Source of the DNA: Roseibacillus persicicus | GTDB taxonomy: Bacteria > Verrucomicrobiota > Verrucomicrobiia > Verrucomicrobiales > Akkermansiaceae | Direction of reading: 5' to 3' | DNA: 64,000 nt | Assembly: GCF_014651675.1 (NCBI RefSeq) | Contig: NZ_BMXI01000009.1 | Span: 1 to 64,000, forward strand | Part shown: positions 37,301-43,732 of the stretch, one piece after another | Position numbering within the stretch: the first letter of the stretch is position 1 | How the letters are laid out: each line of letters opens with the position of its first letter | Translations under genes and position numbers: made by a program | Notes under the pieces: model-generated | What the model saw: only the letters and a program-made list of their open reading frames with translations | Databases searched by the model: none | Told to the model about the DNA's origin: nothing

Positions 37301-37392
37301 ACAGGGCTGGCGAGGGTCAATGAGAGCGGCCACAACTTGCAAAGTTGCTTGGCCCGGGTCTGTGAGTGAAATGAAAACAAAGCGAAAAACAC
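34384..37392 (-). CDS. PSD1 protein: cytochrome c (PSCyt1), DUF1549, LamG-like and DUF1553
   Basis: An about 1000-residue secreted protein. After a possible signal sequence, a single heme c motif, CYFCH, appears near residue 48 (PLLSENCYFCHG). Then follow DUF1549 (~120-330, with WLDIARYADTYGFQQD and LGLTMECSRCHDHKYDP), a coiled-coil stretch (LTEEEKEKMAALEAAVRSAEEKVSAL), a LamG/concanavalin-like domain (~415-610) and DUF1553 (~670-960, LNRLDLAEWTTHPDNPLTSR...RHRLSAEVIRDQAL). No ATG is found at the front; the annotated start is a GTG and could lie a little downstream. It encodes an extracytoplasmic heme protein of unknown substrate, upstream of DUF1501. Confidence 0.9.
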   Translation of the reverse strand: MFFALFSFHSQTRAKQLCKLWPLSLTLASPVGAEIDFSRDIQPLLSENCYFCHGTDPEHREADLRLDIRDDAIEAGAIVPGDPSKSEIVSRMRLAPDHEDLMPPKSSHRTLTDDQITLLENWIREGAEYSDHWAFTPLPEPTGRSIDEIVEHRLEERGLKLKPQADPHHLLRRLTLDLTGLPPTPEEIEAFDPNKVEEAIDRLLASPRFGEHMAVPWLDIARYADTYGFQQDLDRFVWPYRDYVIEAFNKNKPFDRFIHEQIAGDLLPDADHESRLATAFSRLHQQKVEGGSVEEEFRVEYIADRLQTYGTAFLGLTMECSRCHDHKYDPTTAKDYYSLFAFFDDIDEAGLYSYFNPEAVPTPALPLLTEEEKEKMAALEAAVRSAEEKVSALQSQSLAEAPGNPIQLPLPNELLHLTFDDPKTVGANSSVPGKNQNAIQLTGDDAFTTQVGDFSREQPFTVSTWIQTPDVKERAVIFSRSKAWTDAASRGYELLLIDNHLQWSLIHYWPGNAISVKTEQALEPNQWYHVTVTNDGSSKAAGLQVFIDGQAAETKIIRDQLTKEIKGGGNPHIHIGERMRDRGFKKGLVDDFRVFDRQLTTMEISALARTEAIALDHETQLARTPEYQTALSELQTSRAELYQAQNSVVEIMTMIELPEPKQAYILNRGEYSNRGEPVDPAFPAFLPSLGIEPPADKPLNRLDLAEWTTHPDNPLTSRVNVNRIWQSFFGRGLVGTPEDFGIQGEYPEYLELLNELSARFIQSGWDFKALVKEIVSSKVYQQASLASAAELESDPENQLLARGPRHRLSAEVIRDQALYSSGLLVEKLGGPPVKPYDLSESFKPNEPDTGEGLYRRSLYTYWRRTAPSPAMSAFDAGKRDVCAAKRDTTSTPLQALVLLNGTQFVEAARHLAETVFAEEPDFAEGVKKIFFTLTSRQPDETEVKILTQLYEEQLAHYRKHPDEAKSFLHQGQAKPREATPELAALTALTQALMNLHEVNIKS

Positions 37393-37402
37393 GGGTGGGG
37401 TG

Positions 37403-37416
37403 GTATACAGGTATAC
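37403..37416. promoter_or_regulatory. Double GTATAC palindrome before the PSD1/DUF1501 operon
   Basis: GTATAC-AG-GTATAC lies 10 bp upstream of the annotated GTG start. Both half-sites are themselves palindromes. GntR-family operators are often of this kind. Its position suggests either an operator in the 5' leader or that translation begins further downstream than 37392. Confidence 0.35.
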
Positions 37417-37458
37417 GTCTCCAAAGCCGTGATTTTGCCATTTTAAGCACGTGTATTT

Positions 37459-37487
37459 CGCTAGCCTCTTGAAGTGAGAGGCTAGCG
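37459..37487 (-). terminator. Hairpin after leuS (possible terminator)
   Basis: A perfect 11-bp stem, CGCTAGCCTCT / AGAGGCTAGCG, with a 7-nt loop, 28 bp beyond the leuS stop codon. No T-run follows on the minus strand (GAAATAC), so it may stabilise the mRNA end or act with Rho. Confidence 0.45.
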
Positions 37488-37514
37488 TAGGGCTGAAAAT
37501 CAGTCTTTCGCGGC

Positions 37515-40500
37515 CTAGTTGGCCACGATGTTGACCAGCTTGCCGGGGACGATGATGACTTTGCGGATGGTCTTGCCGTCGGTGTGCACTTTCACTTTTT
37601 CGTCGGCGAGGGCCGCGCTCTCGAGGTCTCCTTTGCTGAAGTCAGCGGGGACTTGCAGCTTGGAGCGGAGCTTGCCATTGACCTGCACGATGATGGTGAT
37701 CTCGGACTCGACGAGGAGAGACTCGTCATATTGAGGCCAAGTCTGCTCGCTGAGGAGCTCGGTGCCGCCCAGCTTCGCGTTCAGTTCTTCGCTCAGGTGG
37801 GGGGCGAAGGGGTTGAGCACTTTCAGGAAGTCGAGGAAGAGATCCTGCGGGATTTCCTTGGCACTGGTGTAGGCGTTCACGCACTCCATCATGCTGGAGA
37901 TGGCGGTGTTGAACTTGAGGGCTTCGATATCCTCGCCCACTTTTTTGATGGTGGCGTGGGTGATCTTGGCGAGGTCGGGGGCTTTCTGATTCACAGGCGG
38001 GACGCCTGTGCTCCTTGAGACCTTGTCCTGCAAGCGCCAGACTTTGGCCAAAAAGCGGGAGACGCCTTCGACGCCTTTCATGGACCAAGGTTTGACCTGC
38101 TCGAGAGGCCCCATGAACATTTCGTAGAGACGCAGCGAATCTGCTCCGTAGAGTTTGACCACTTCGTCAGGGTTGACGACGTTGCCGAGAGATTTGGACA
38201 TCTTCTGCCCGTCCTCGCCCATGATGAGGCCTTGGTTGACGAGCTTTTTGAAAGGCTCGTTGGTGCTCAGGTAGCCGAGGTCGTTGAGAACCTTGTGCCA
38301 GAAGCGGGCGTAGAGGAGGTGGAGAACGGCGTGCTCGGTGCCGCCGATGTAAAGATCGACGTGGGCGTTCTCGCCGCTCCAGTATTGCTCGGCTTCTTGA
38401 GATAGAAAGGCTTGTTCGTTCTTCGGGTCGCAGTAGCGCAGATAGTACCAGCAGGAGCCGGCCCATTGCGGCATGGTGTTGGTTTCGCGCTCGAACTCGT
38501 CGGAGTAGTTGATCCAATCGGTGGCGCGCAGCAGTGGCCCACGGGGATCGCCGGTGGGCTTGAAGTCTTCCATCTCGGGCTGGAGCAAAGGCAGTTCGCT
38601 TTCGGGAAGAGGGGCGTGGTCGCCGGTCTCCTTGTTCCAAAGCAGGGGGAAAGGCTCACCCCAGTAGCGTTGACGGGAGAAGAGCCAGTCGCGCAGCTTG
38701 TATTGAATCTTGCGCGTGCCTTTGCCTTCGGACTCGAGCCAATCGATGATTTTCGCTTTCGCTTCTTTAGTGGGAAGACCGTCGAGGAAACCGGAGTTGA
38801 CGGCGAAGCCATCACCGGAGGTAGCCTCAAGGAGCGCGGGCGTCTCGCCTGCCGCAGGGTCATCCTTGTATCCGCCCTTCAAATAAACCTCCATTCCTTT
38901 CGCTTCCAGTCCAGCTGCCTTTGGGTTTGCCCAAATGTAGCTACGGACATTCCCCAAGTGCTCAGGCCCGCGAATAATTCGGTCAAAAACTTCTTCCTGC
39001 CAGAGCTGACCTTCCTGCCCGAGAACCTTGTTGATCGCTTTTGCGCTGAAGCTTTTCCAAGAATGGAGAAGCTTGGAAAGGTCTTCATCAGGGAAAAGTC
39101 TGACCGCGACATGAACATGGTTGGGCATCACGACGTAGCCCTCGAGTTCGTAGCGTTCGCCATCAAAATGCTTGAGGGCATCGGCGACTATTTTTGAGAT
39201 TTCTTGATTTTGCAGGCAGCAACTTCCAGCTCCTTCATCAAGCCATTGATCGACTTTTTGAGAGAAGAGTTTGTGGAATTCTTGTTCTTTTTCCGGTGAG
39301 AGTTCGCCGGGGTTCTCCTTGAGCCAATCCGCGCGCTTGGTTTTGAGCTCGTTGAGTTTGTTTTGGGGCAAACTGTCTGCGAGACGCCAAGTGAGAAAGT
39401 AGTAGCGTCCGTCTTGTTGCCAGTGAGGGAGGTTGCGGGTGTGGGCTTTTGTTTCGGTGCGTTCAGGTTTGGGATCGTAGTAGGGATTGGTAGAGGCTGG
39501 TGGGTTCACAGGCGGGACGCCTGTGCTCCTTGCGCTGACCACTTGGGTGATGGGGAGGTCGAACTTCTTGGCGAACTCGAAGTCCCGCTCATCGTGTGCG
39601 GGGACGGCCATGATGGCACCGGTGCCGTAGCCCATCATCACGTAGTCCGCGATCCAGATGGGGATGGCTTCTCCGTTGACCGGGTTGATGGCGTGGGCGC
39701 CGGTGGCAACGCCGGACTTGTCCTTGTTCAGGTCGCCCCGCTCCATGTCGGACTTGCTGGCGCAGGTTTCCTGATAGGCTTTGACTGCGTCGGCTTGTTC
39801 GGGAGTGGTGATGTCGGCAACCAGCGGGTGCTCGGGAGCGAGGACCATGTAGGTGGCTCCGAATAGAGTGTCGGGACGGGTGGTGAAGACGGTGATGGGC
39901 GTGCCTTGCACGTCGAAGGTCACCTCGGCACCTTCACTGCGCCCAATCCAGTTGCGCTGCAGGGCCTTGATGGAGTCGGGCCATTCCAGGGGCTCCAGCT
40001 CGTCGATGAGTCGCTGGGCGTATTTGGTGATGCGCAGCATCCACTGGCGCAGCGGGCGGCGTTCGACGGTCTCGCCTTTCGCTTTCCATTCCTCCACTTC
40101 TTCGTTGGCCAGCACGGTGCCCATGCTGGGGGACCAGTTGACGGGGGCTTCGTGGATGAAGGCGAGACGGACCTCGTCGATCTGCTCGGCGGTCCAGCCT
40201 TTTTTCTCCAGTTGGGAGACGGGCTGGGCCTTCTGGGTTTCTTCGCAGAAATAGGATTTGTAGAGCTGCAGGAAAATCCACTGGGTCCACTTCACGTAGC
40301 CGGGGTCGGTGGTATTGACCTCGCGGTCCCAGTCGTAGGCAAAGCCCAGCGCCTGCAACTGGCGGCGGAAGTTTTCGATATTGGCCTCGGTGGTGACGCG
40401 GGGATGTTGGCCGGTCTTGATGGCGTATTGCTCGGCGGGCAGGCCAAAGGCATCCCATCCCATGGGGTGCAGGACGTTGAAGCCGTTCATGCGCTTGTAG

Positions 40501-40724
40501 CGACCGATGATGTCGGTGGCGGTGTAGCCCTCGGGGTGGCCGACGTGGAGACCGGCGCCGGAGGGGTAGGGGAACATGTCGAGGACGAAGTACTTGGGCT
40601 TGGAGGCATCAAAGCCTTCTTCGCCAGGACCGGCGGTGCGATAGGTCTTCTCATCGGCCCAACGCTTTTGCCAGCGGGGCTCGAATTCGTCGAAGGGGAA
40701 AGGTTTGGAGCGTTCTTCAGACAT
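37515..40724 (-). CDS. leuS: Leucyl-tRNA synthetase with in-frame RAYT transposase insertion
   Basis: A 1069-residue class I synthetase charging tRNA-Leu. HVGH (HIGH) appears in [16 protein letters not shown] near 60, KMSKS at ~840, and the editing-domain motifs [20 protein letters not shown] and [13 protein letters not shown] are intact. Instead of the usual short loop between the editing site and the NSGFLDGLP strand, residues ~400-630 hold a complete REP-associated tyrosine transposase bounded by REP palindromes (separate entry). Removing it leaves ~830-840 residues, normal for bacterial LeuRS. A further in-frame REP adds ~10 residues (STGVPPVN) near 905-911. The frame is open throughout, so all of it could be translated, or the insert could be a recent disruption. 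The start at 40724 ([11 protein letters not shown]) is chosen over an upstream ORF start at 40811 that lies in a terminator. Confidence 0.93.
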   Translation of the reverse strand: MSEERSKPFPFDEFEPRWQKRWADEKTYRTAGPGEEGFDASKPKYFVLDMFPYPSGAGLHVGHPEGYTATDIIGRYKRMNGFNVLHPMGWDAFGLPAEQYAIKTGQHPRVTTEANIENFRRQLQALGFAYDWDREVNTTDPGYVKWTQWIFLQLYKSYFCEETQKAQPVSQLEKKGWTAEQIDEVRLAFIHEAPVNWSPSMGTVLANEEVEEWKAKGETVERRPLRQWMLRITKYAQRLIDELEPLEWPDSIKALQRNWIGRSEGAEVTFDVQGTPITVFTTRPDTLFGATYMVLAPEHPLVADITTPEQADAVKAYQETCASKSDMERGDLNKDKSGVATGAHAINPVNGEAIPIWIADYVMMGYGTGAIMAVPAHDERDFEFAKKFDLPITQVVSARSTGVPPVNPPASTNPYYDPKPERTETKAHTRNLPHWQQDGRYYFLTWRLADSLPQNKLNELKTKRADWLKENPGELSPEKEQEFHKLFSQKVDQWLDEGAGSCCLQNQEISKIVADALKHFDGERYELEGYVVMPNHVHVAVRLFPDEDLSKLLHSWKSFSAKAINKVLGQEGQLWQEEVFDRIIRGPEHLGNVRSYIWANPKAAGLEAKGMEVYLKGGYKDDPAAGETPALLEATSGDGFAVNSGFLDGLPTKEAKAKIIDWLESEGKGTRKIQYKLRDWLFSRQRYWGEPFPLLWNKETGDHAPLPESELPLLQPEMEDFKPTGDPRGPLLRATDWINYSDEFERETNTMPQWAGSCWYYLRYCDPKNEQAFLSQEAEQYWSGENAHVDLYIGGTEHAVLHLLYARFWHKVLNDLGYLSTNEPFKKLVNQGLIMGEDGQKMSKSLGNVVNPDEVVKLYGADSLRLYEMFMGPLEQVKPWSMKGVEGVSRFLAKVWRLQDKVSRSTGVPPVNQKAPDLAKITHATIKKVGEDIEALKFNTAISSMMECVNAYTSAKEIPQDLFLDFLKVLNPFAPHLSEELNAKLGGTELLSEQTWPQYDESLLVESEITIIVQVNGKLRSKLQVPADFSKGDLESAALADEKVKVHTDGKTIRKVIIVPGKLVNIVAN
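37992..38010. repeat. REP palindrome inside leuS, C-terminal region
   Basis: CACAGGCGGGACGCCTGTG followed by CTCCTTG, identical to the REP at 39507. On the minus strand it encodes STGVPPVN in the LeuRS frame, between the KMSKS domain and the anticodon-binding part (after RLQDKVSR). Confidence 0.9.
38831..38855. repeat. Inverted REP at the downstream boundary of the RAYT
   Basis: GGAGCGCGGGCGTCTCGCCTGC on the plus strand: GGAGC is at its left, whereas the other boundary REP carries GCTCC at its right, so the two are in opposite orientation. Arms are imperfect (GCGGGCG / CGCCTGC). Encodes the GETPALLE segment of the fused protein. Confidence 0.8.
39507..39525. repeat. REP palindrome at the upstream boundary of the RAYT
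   Basis: CACAGGCG-GGA-CGCCTGTG, perfect 8-bp arms, followed by CTCCTTGCG on the plus strand. In the leuS frame it reads [10 protein letters not shown]. It lies immediately before the RAYT domain in the direction of translation. Confidence 0.92.
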
Positions 40725-40810
40725 GTTGCGGGGGGAAGAAACCAGAAACCCGCGACCCGAGTCCAGACTTATGACCCCCGATTCAGTCCCAGGAGGGATT
40801 TTTGCCCACA

Positions 40811-40845
40811 AAAAAGCCGCTGGTCAGCGAGGACCGGCGGCTTTT
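40811..40845 (-). terminator. Terminator of the Tyr-rich lipoprotein gene
   Basis: GCCGCTGGTC pairs with GACCGGCGGC (one T-G wobble) around AGCGAG; the minus strand continues with GCTTTTTT. It separates the lipoprotein gene (ending 40869) from leuS (starting 40724). Confidence 0.85.
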
Positions 40846-40868
40846 GGGGGAAATGTGGGGAAAGTCGG

Positions 40869-41924
40869 TTAGTAGATTTCGCGTTTTCCGTTCGATCTCT
40901 GCTGGGATTGGGCCTTCCCGCTGGACCTCGAATCGCGTTTGCCTTGAGAGGCACTGGGAGACCTTCTCTGCGGAGTCTGCTGCTGTTTGGGGGAGGGTGC
41001 TGGCTCGCGCCGCTGCGGTCTTTGCTGCGGCTGGGTTCGGGTGCTCGGCACCGTTTGGCGAGGAGTGACCTGAGTGCGGGTTTGAGGAGTAATGGTAGGT
41101 CGACTCCGTCCCTGGGGGGCAACTTGGTCGCGGGTTGACTGGCGGGCCGAGCTGGACCGGGAGGTTTGACCGCGTTGGAAGATGGAGGGCTGGTTCGTCA
41201 CGTTGGAACGGGTCCGGTAGCTGGGCGCGGTTGGAGCCGACCGATTGTAGGTGCGGGTGTTCGGGCTGGGTGCTTGATAGCGGTTGCTGGAACTGGAGCG
41301 CTGACTGCGGTAGTTCGTGTTCGAACGTTGATCCCGGGAGCGGTCGTGGGAGCCAGATGAATGACCTCGGTAACTGACATAGGGGAGGTTGGAGTGCAGT
41401 TGGACGGGCGAGCCCGAGCGGTGATTCCTGGGGTAGGAAGGGGAGGAGTAGCGCTTGGGTAGGGAGTTGTAATAGCTGCGGGAGGACGTGTTGTAATAGC
41501 GCTTGGTATGATTGTCGTAATAGCAGCGGCGGTAGGGATCATAGGCCCAGCGCGAGTTGCCGGTGCTTACGAAGGTGACGGAAGGCCGGGTGTAGCGGGT
41601 GCTCAAATAAGGAAGATTGTTCGGGCAACGCAGGGTCGAACCCCGACGGTAATAGCTTGGATAGTATGGCGAGTTGTAGCGGGTGGGTAGGCTGGTGTAA
41701 TAGCGTCCGCGGTTGAGATCGTAATATTGTCCCAGGGAGTAGTCGTAGTAGGAGCGATAGTAGGGATCGTAGCCCCATCGCGAGTGGGAAGTGGAGATGA
41801 TTCCCACGCTTGAGCCGTAGCTGGAAGCGGAACTGTAGCTACTTCCATAATATCCCGGGCTCACGCAGGATTGGAAGAGGGGGAGGGCTGCCAGAGCGAG
41901 CAGCAGGGCGAAATACTTTTTCAT
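40869..41924 (-). CDS. Tyr/Ser/Arg-rich repeat lipoprotein
   Basis: A 351-residue protein with a lipoprotein signal (MKKYFALLLALAALPLFQSC). The mature part contains two ~60-residue repeats that start SRWGYDPYYRSYYDY and SRWAYDPYRRCYYDN and end in NLPYLS/NLPYVS. Residues ~190-351 are low-complexity Ser/Arg/Gln/Pro. I recognise no enzymatic domain; it is likely an outer-membrane or surface component. Tyr-rich repeats could bind glycans or cross-link, but that is speculation. It has its own terminator, so it is monocistronic. Confidence 0.78.
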   Translation of the reverse strand: MKKYFALLLALAALPLFQSCVSPGYYGSSYSSASSYGSSVGIISTSHSRWGYDPYYRSYYDYSLGQYYDLNRGRYYTSLPTRYNSPYYPSYYRRGSTLRCPNNLPYLSTRYTRPSVTFVSTGNSRWAYDPYRRCYYDNHTKRYYNTSSRSYYNSLPKRYSSPSYPRNHRSGSPVQLHSNLPYVSYRGHSSGSHDRSRDQRSNTNYRSQRSSSSNRYQAPSPNTRTYNRSAPTAPSYRTRSNVTNQPSIFQRGQTSRSSSARQSTRDQVAPQGRSRPTITPQTRTQVTPRQTVPSTRTQPQQRPQRREPAPSPKQQQTPQRRSPSASQGKRDSRSSGKAQSQQRSNGKREIY

Positions 41925-42009
41925 GACAGGAGGTAGGACCCGGAGGGGAGGTCTCTTTATTCAATAAAAAATGAGCCCAATTGCAAGAGAACCCTTCAGG
42001 CAAAAAAAG

Positions 42010-42044
42010 ACCCCTGCTGAGGCCGAGGGGGCACTCAGAGGGGT
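42010..42044 (-). terminator. Terminator of the thioredoxin-like gene
   Basis: ACCCCT-G-CTGAG pairs with CTCAG-AGGGGT; on the minus strand the stem is followed by GTCTTTTTTTG. It lies 27 bp after the gene's stop codon. Confidence 0.8.
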
Positions 42045-42070
42045 TGGGTTCGCGTTTCAGGGGAAAATCT

Positions 42071-42499
42071 CTATTTCTTTGCCGACTGAATGTGGCTCAG
42101 GAATTTCTCAACCGTAGGGTGGGCGGAGGCAAAGAAGCGTTCGTATTCTTTTCCTTTGGAGTCGAAGAGAATTACGGTGGGGAAACCTTCGATTTTATAC
42201 TTTTCAGCGTAGGGCTCGTTTTTCTTTTTGAGCTCTTTGTCGCCATTGGGGAAGTCCAGTTCCACGAGGATGAAGTCCTCGCCAGCCTTCTCGATAAACT
42301 CCTTCTTGGTGAAGACGTTCTTGGCCATCATTTTGCAGGGAGGGCACCAGTCGGAGCCGGTGAACTCGACGAGAACGGATTTCTTTTCTTTCTCGGCCTT
42401 CGTAAAGGCGGCTTCCAGATCGGTCGTCCAACCTTCTTTTTCCGCGAAGGCGAAGGTTGCAGTGAGAAATAAGGCGATTGTAGTGAGGATTGCTTTCAT
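42071..42499 (-). CDS. Secreted thioredoxin-family protein
   Basis: A 142-residue protein with a signal peptide (MKAILTTIALFLTATFAFA) and one thioredoxin-like domain with the active-site motif Cys52-Pro-Pro-Cys55 (TGSDWCPPCKMMAKNVF), a cis-Pro context (EGFPTVILF) and a C-terminal helix. This fits the DsbD-gamma/thioredoxin_7 type used for periplasmic disulfide exchange; the partner is unknown. Upstream in-frame Met codons (42505, 42538) exist; 42499 gives a clean signal peptide. It is divergent from rdgB with ~70 bp between. Confidence 0.9.
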   Translation of the reverse strand: MKAILTTIALFLTATFAFAEKEGWTTDLEAAFTKAEKEKKSVLVEFTGSDWCPPCKMMAKNVFTKKEFIEKAGEDFILVELDFPNGDKELKKKNEPYAEKYKIEGFPTVILFDSKGKEYERFFASAHPTVEKFLSHIQSAKK

Positions 42500-42567
42500 C
42501 CCCATTGAGATGGCTGGAGGGACGTTTTTATTTCCCAAAAAATGAATCTTCTGGTTTGAGAGTCTCC

Positions 42568-43203
42568 GTGGAATCTCAAAAGCAACTGACTAACAGGCTC
42601 ATCGTAGCAACACGGAACCGGAAAAAAACTGTCGAGATTCGTGCGATGTTAGAAGGAATCTGTGAGGTCGTGGATGTCAACGAGCTGGAGGAAGAGGGGA
42701 CCATTTTGCCCGAAATCGAAGAGACTGGAACCACATTCTCCGAGAACGCGACCTTGAAGGCGACCGGAATTAGCAAGGTGGTTGCCGGCTTGGTGCTGGC
42801 CGATGACTCGGGGCTCGAGGTCGATGGGCTGGGCGGTGAGCCCGGGGTCTGGTCGTCGAGTTATGGAGGGGAAGAAGGCAATCACGTGAAAAACAATGCC
42901 CGCCTGGAGCGCGAGCTCCCAGCTGTGCCGGAGGAAAAGCGCACGGGGCGTTTCCGCTGTGTGATGGTTTTGGCGCGGGACGGTAAGGCTTTGGCCGAGT
43001 TCGCGGGAGCGGTGGAGGGCCGCCTGATTGACAAACCTGCGGGGGAGGAAGGCTTTGGCTATGACCCTTACTTTATCCCCGAGGGATACGAAAAGACCTT
43101 CGCCGAACTAGGCGCTGAAGTTAAAAATGGGATGAGTCATCGCGGGCGGGCTTTGGCGCAGGTGGTCTCGTGGCTTGCCGAAAAAGATTTGGAGAAGGGG
43201 TGA
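42568..43203 (+). CDS. rdgB: RdgB/HAM1 family XTP/dITP pyrophosphatase
   Basis: A 211-residue house-cleaning enzyme that hydrolyses XTP, dITP and ITP to monophosphates. Motifs: RLIVATRNRKKTVEIRAML at the start, GTTFSENATLKA, VLADDSGLEVDGLGGEPGVWSS, GFGYDPYFIPEG and SHRGRALAQ, all in the family's usual order. The likely start is the GTG at 42568, six bases after GAGAG; a longer open frame begins at 42490 but overlaps the divergent thioredoxin promoter. It is followed 31 bp later by the NlpC-like gene. Confidence 0.92.
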   Translation: MESQKQLTNRLIVATRNRKKTVEIRAMLEGICEVVDVNELEEEGTILPEIEETGTTFSENATLKATGISKVVAGLVLADDSGLEVDGLGGEPGVWSSSYGGEEGNHVKNNARLERELPAVPEEKRTGRFRCVMVLARDGKALAEFAGAVEGRLIDKPAGEEGFGYDPYFIPEGYEKTFAELGAEVKNGMSHRGRALAQVVSWLAEKDLEKG

Positions 43204-43234
43204 ATAAAATCCCGGGCTGGCGACTCCTAGAACC

Positions 43235-43732
43235 ATGCAAGTTTTCATTCGCTTTGCCTTGGTAGCCGGATTTCTCTGGTGTTGGGCCTCTGTGGCCCAA
43301 GGGGAGACCAAGCCCGGTTCATCGCTCGTGACCATCGATGGCAAGGGCTTGGCCGTGGTCGCCAAGGACGCGCCAGAGATTGTGAAAAAGGTGGTGCAAG
43401 CGGCAAACAAGATTGTGGGAAAACCCTACAAGTATGGGGGTGGGCACGGATCGGCGAAGGACACCGGCTATGACTGCTCGGGCGCGGTGAGCTTTGTTTT
43501 GCGCGAGCTGGGCCATCTCGATTTTGCCCTGTCTTCGGGTGGCTTTTTGACCTTTGGCGAAAAGGGAGAGGGCGAGCACCTCACGGTCTGGGCCCGGAAA
43601 GGGCACGTCTTTCTCACTGTAGGAGGGGTCCGTTTCGATACCCAAGGGCAAGACGAAGAGGACGGGCCCCGCTGGACGGAGGAGAAGCGTTCAAAGGAAA
43701 AGTTCCAAGCCCGTCGGCTGAAGGCTAGTTAG
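43235..43732 (+). CDS. NlpC/P60-like peptidase, secreted
   Basis: A 165-residue protein with a signal peptide (to about AQGE, residue 24) and a papain-fold domain: YKYGGGHGSAKDTGYDCSGAVSFVLR carries the catalytic Cys81, and WARKGHVFLTVGG has the His124. NlpC/P60 enzymes cleave peptide bonds in peptidoglycan stems. The family's third (polar) residue is not obvious to me. It is 31 bp downstream of rdgB, same strand. Its 3' end overlaps the last 8 bp of the convergent Ser/Thr kinase gene. Confidence 0.82.
   Translation: MQVFIRFALVAGFLWCWASVAQGETKPGSSLVTIDGKGLAVVAKDAPEIVKKVVQAANKIVGKPYKYGGGHGSAKDTGYDCSGAVSFVLRELGHLDFALSSGGFLTFGEKGEGEHLTVWARKGHVFLTVGGVRFDTQGQDEEDGPRWTEEKRSKEKFQARRLKAS

Larger units (their letters stand above)
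38831..39525 (-). mobile_element. REP-RAYT cassette inside leuS (IS200-like Y1 transposase)
   Basis: The open frame (minus strand, part of leuS) encodes a full [26 protein letters not shown] at the start, the HUH motif in [15 protein letters not shown] (near LeuRS residue 535), [37 protein letters not shown] and the candidate nucleophile Tyr (~596) in [18 protein letters not shown]. RAYTs are domesticated tyrosine transposases that process REP hairpins. The cassette has a REP at 39507-39525 and an imperfect, inverted one at 38831-38855, each encoding peptide in the LeuRS frame (STGVPPVN and GETPALLE). No stop codon remains between them. The only plausible own start is the GTG within the upstream REP. 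Confidence 0.9.
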
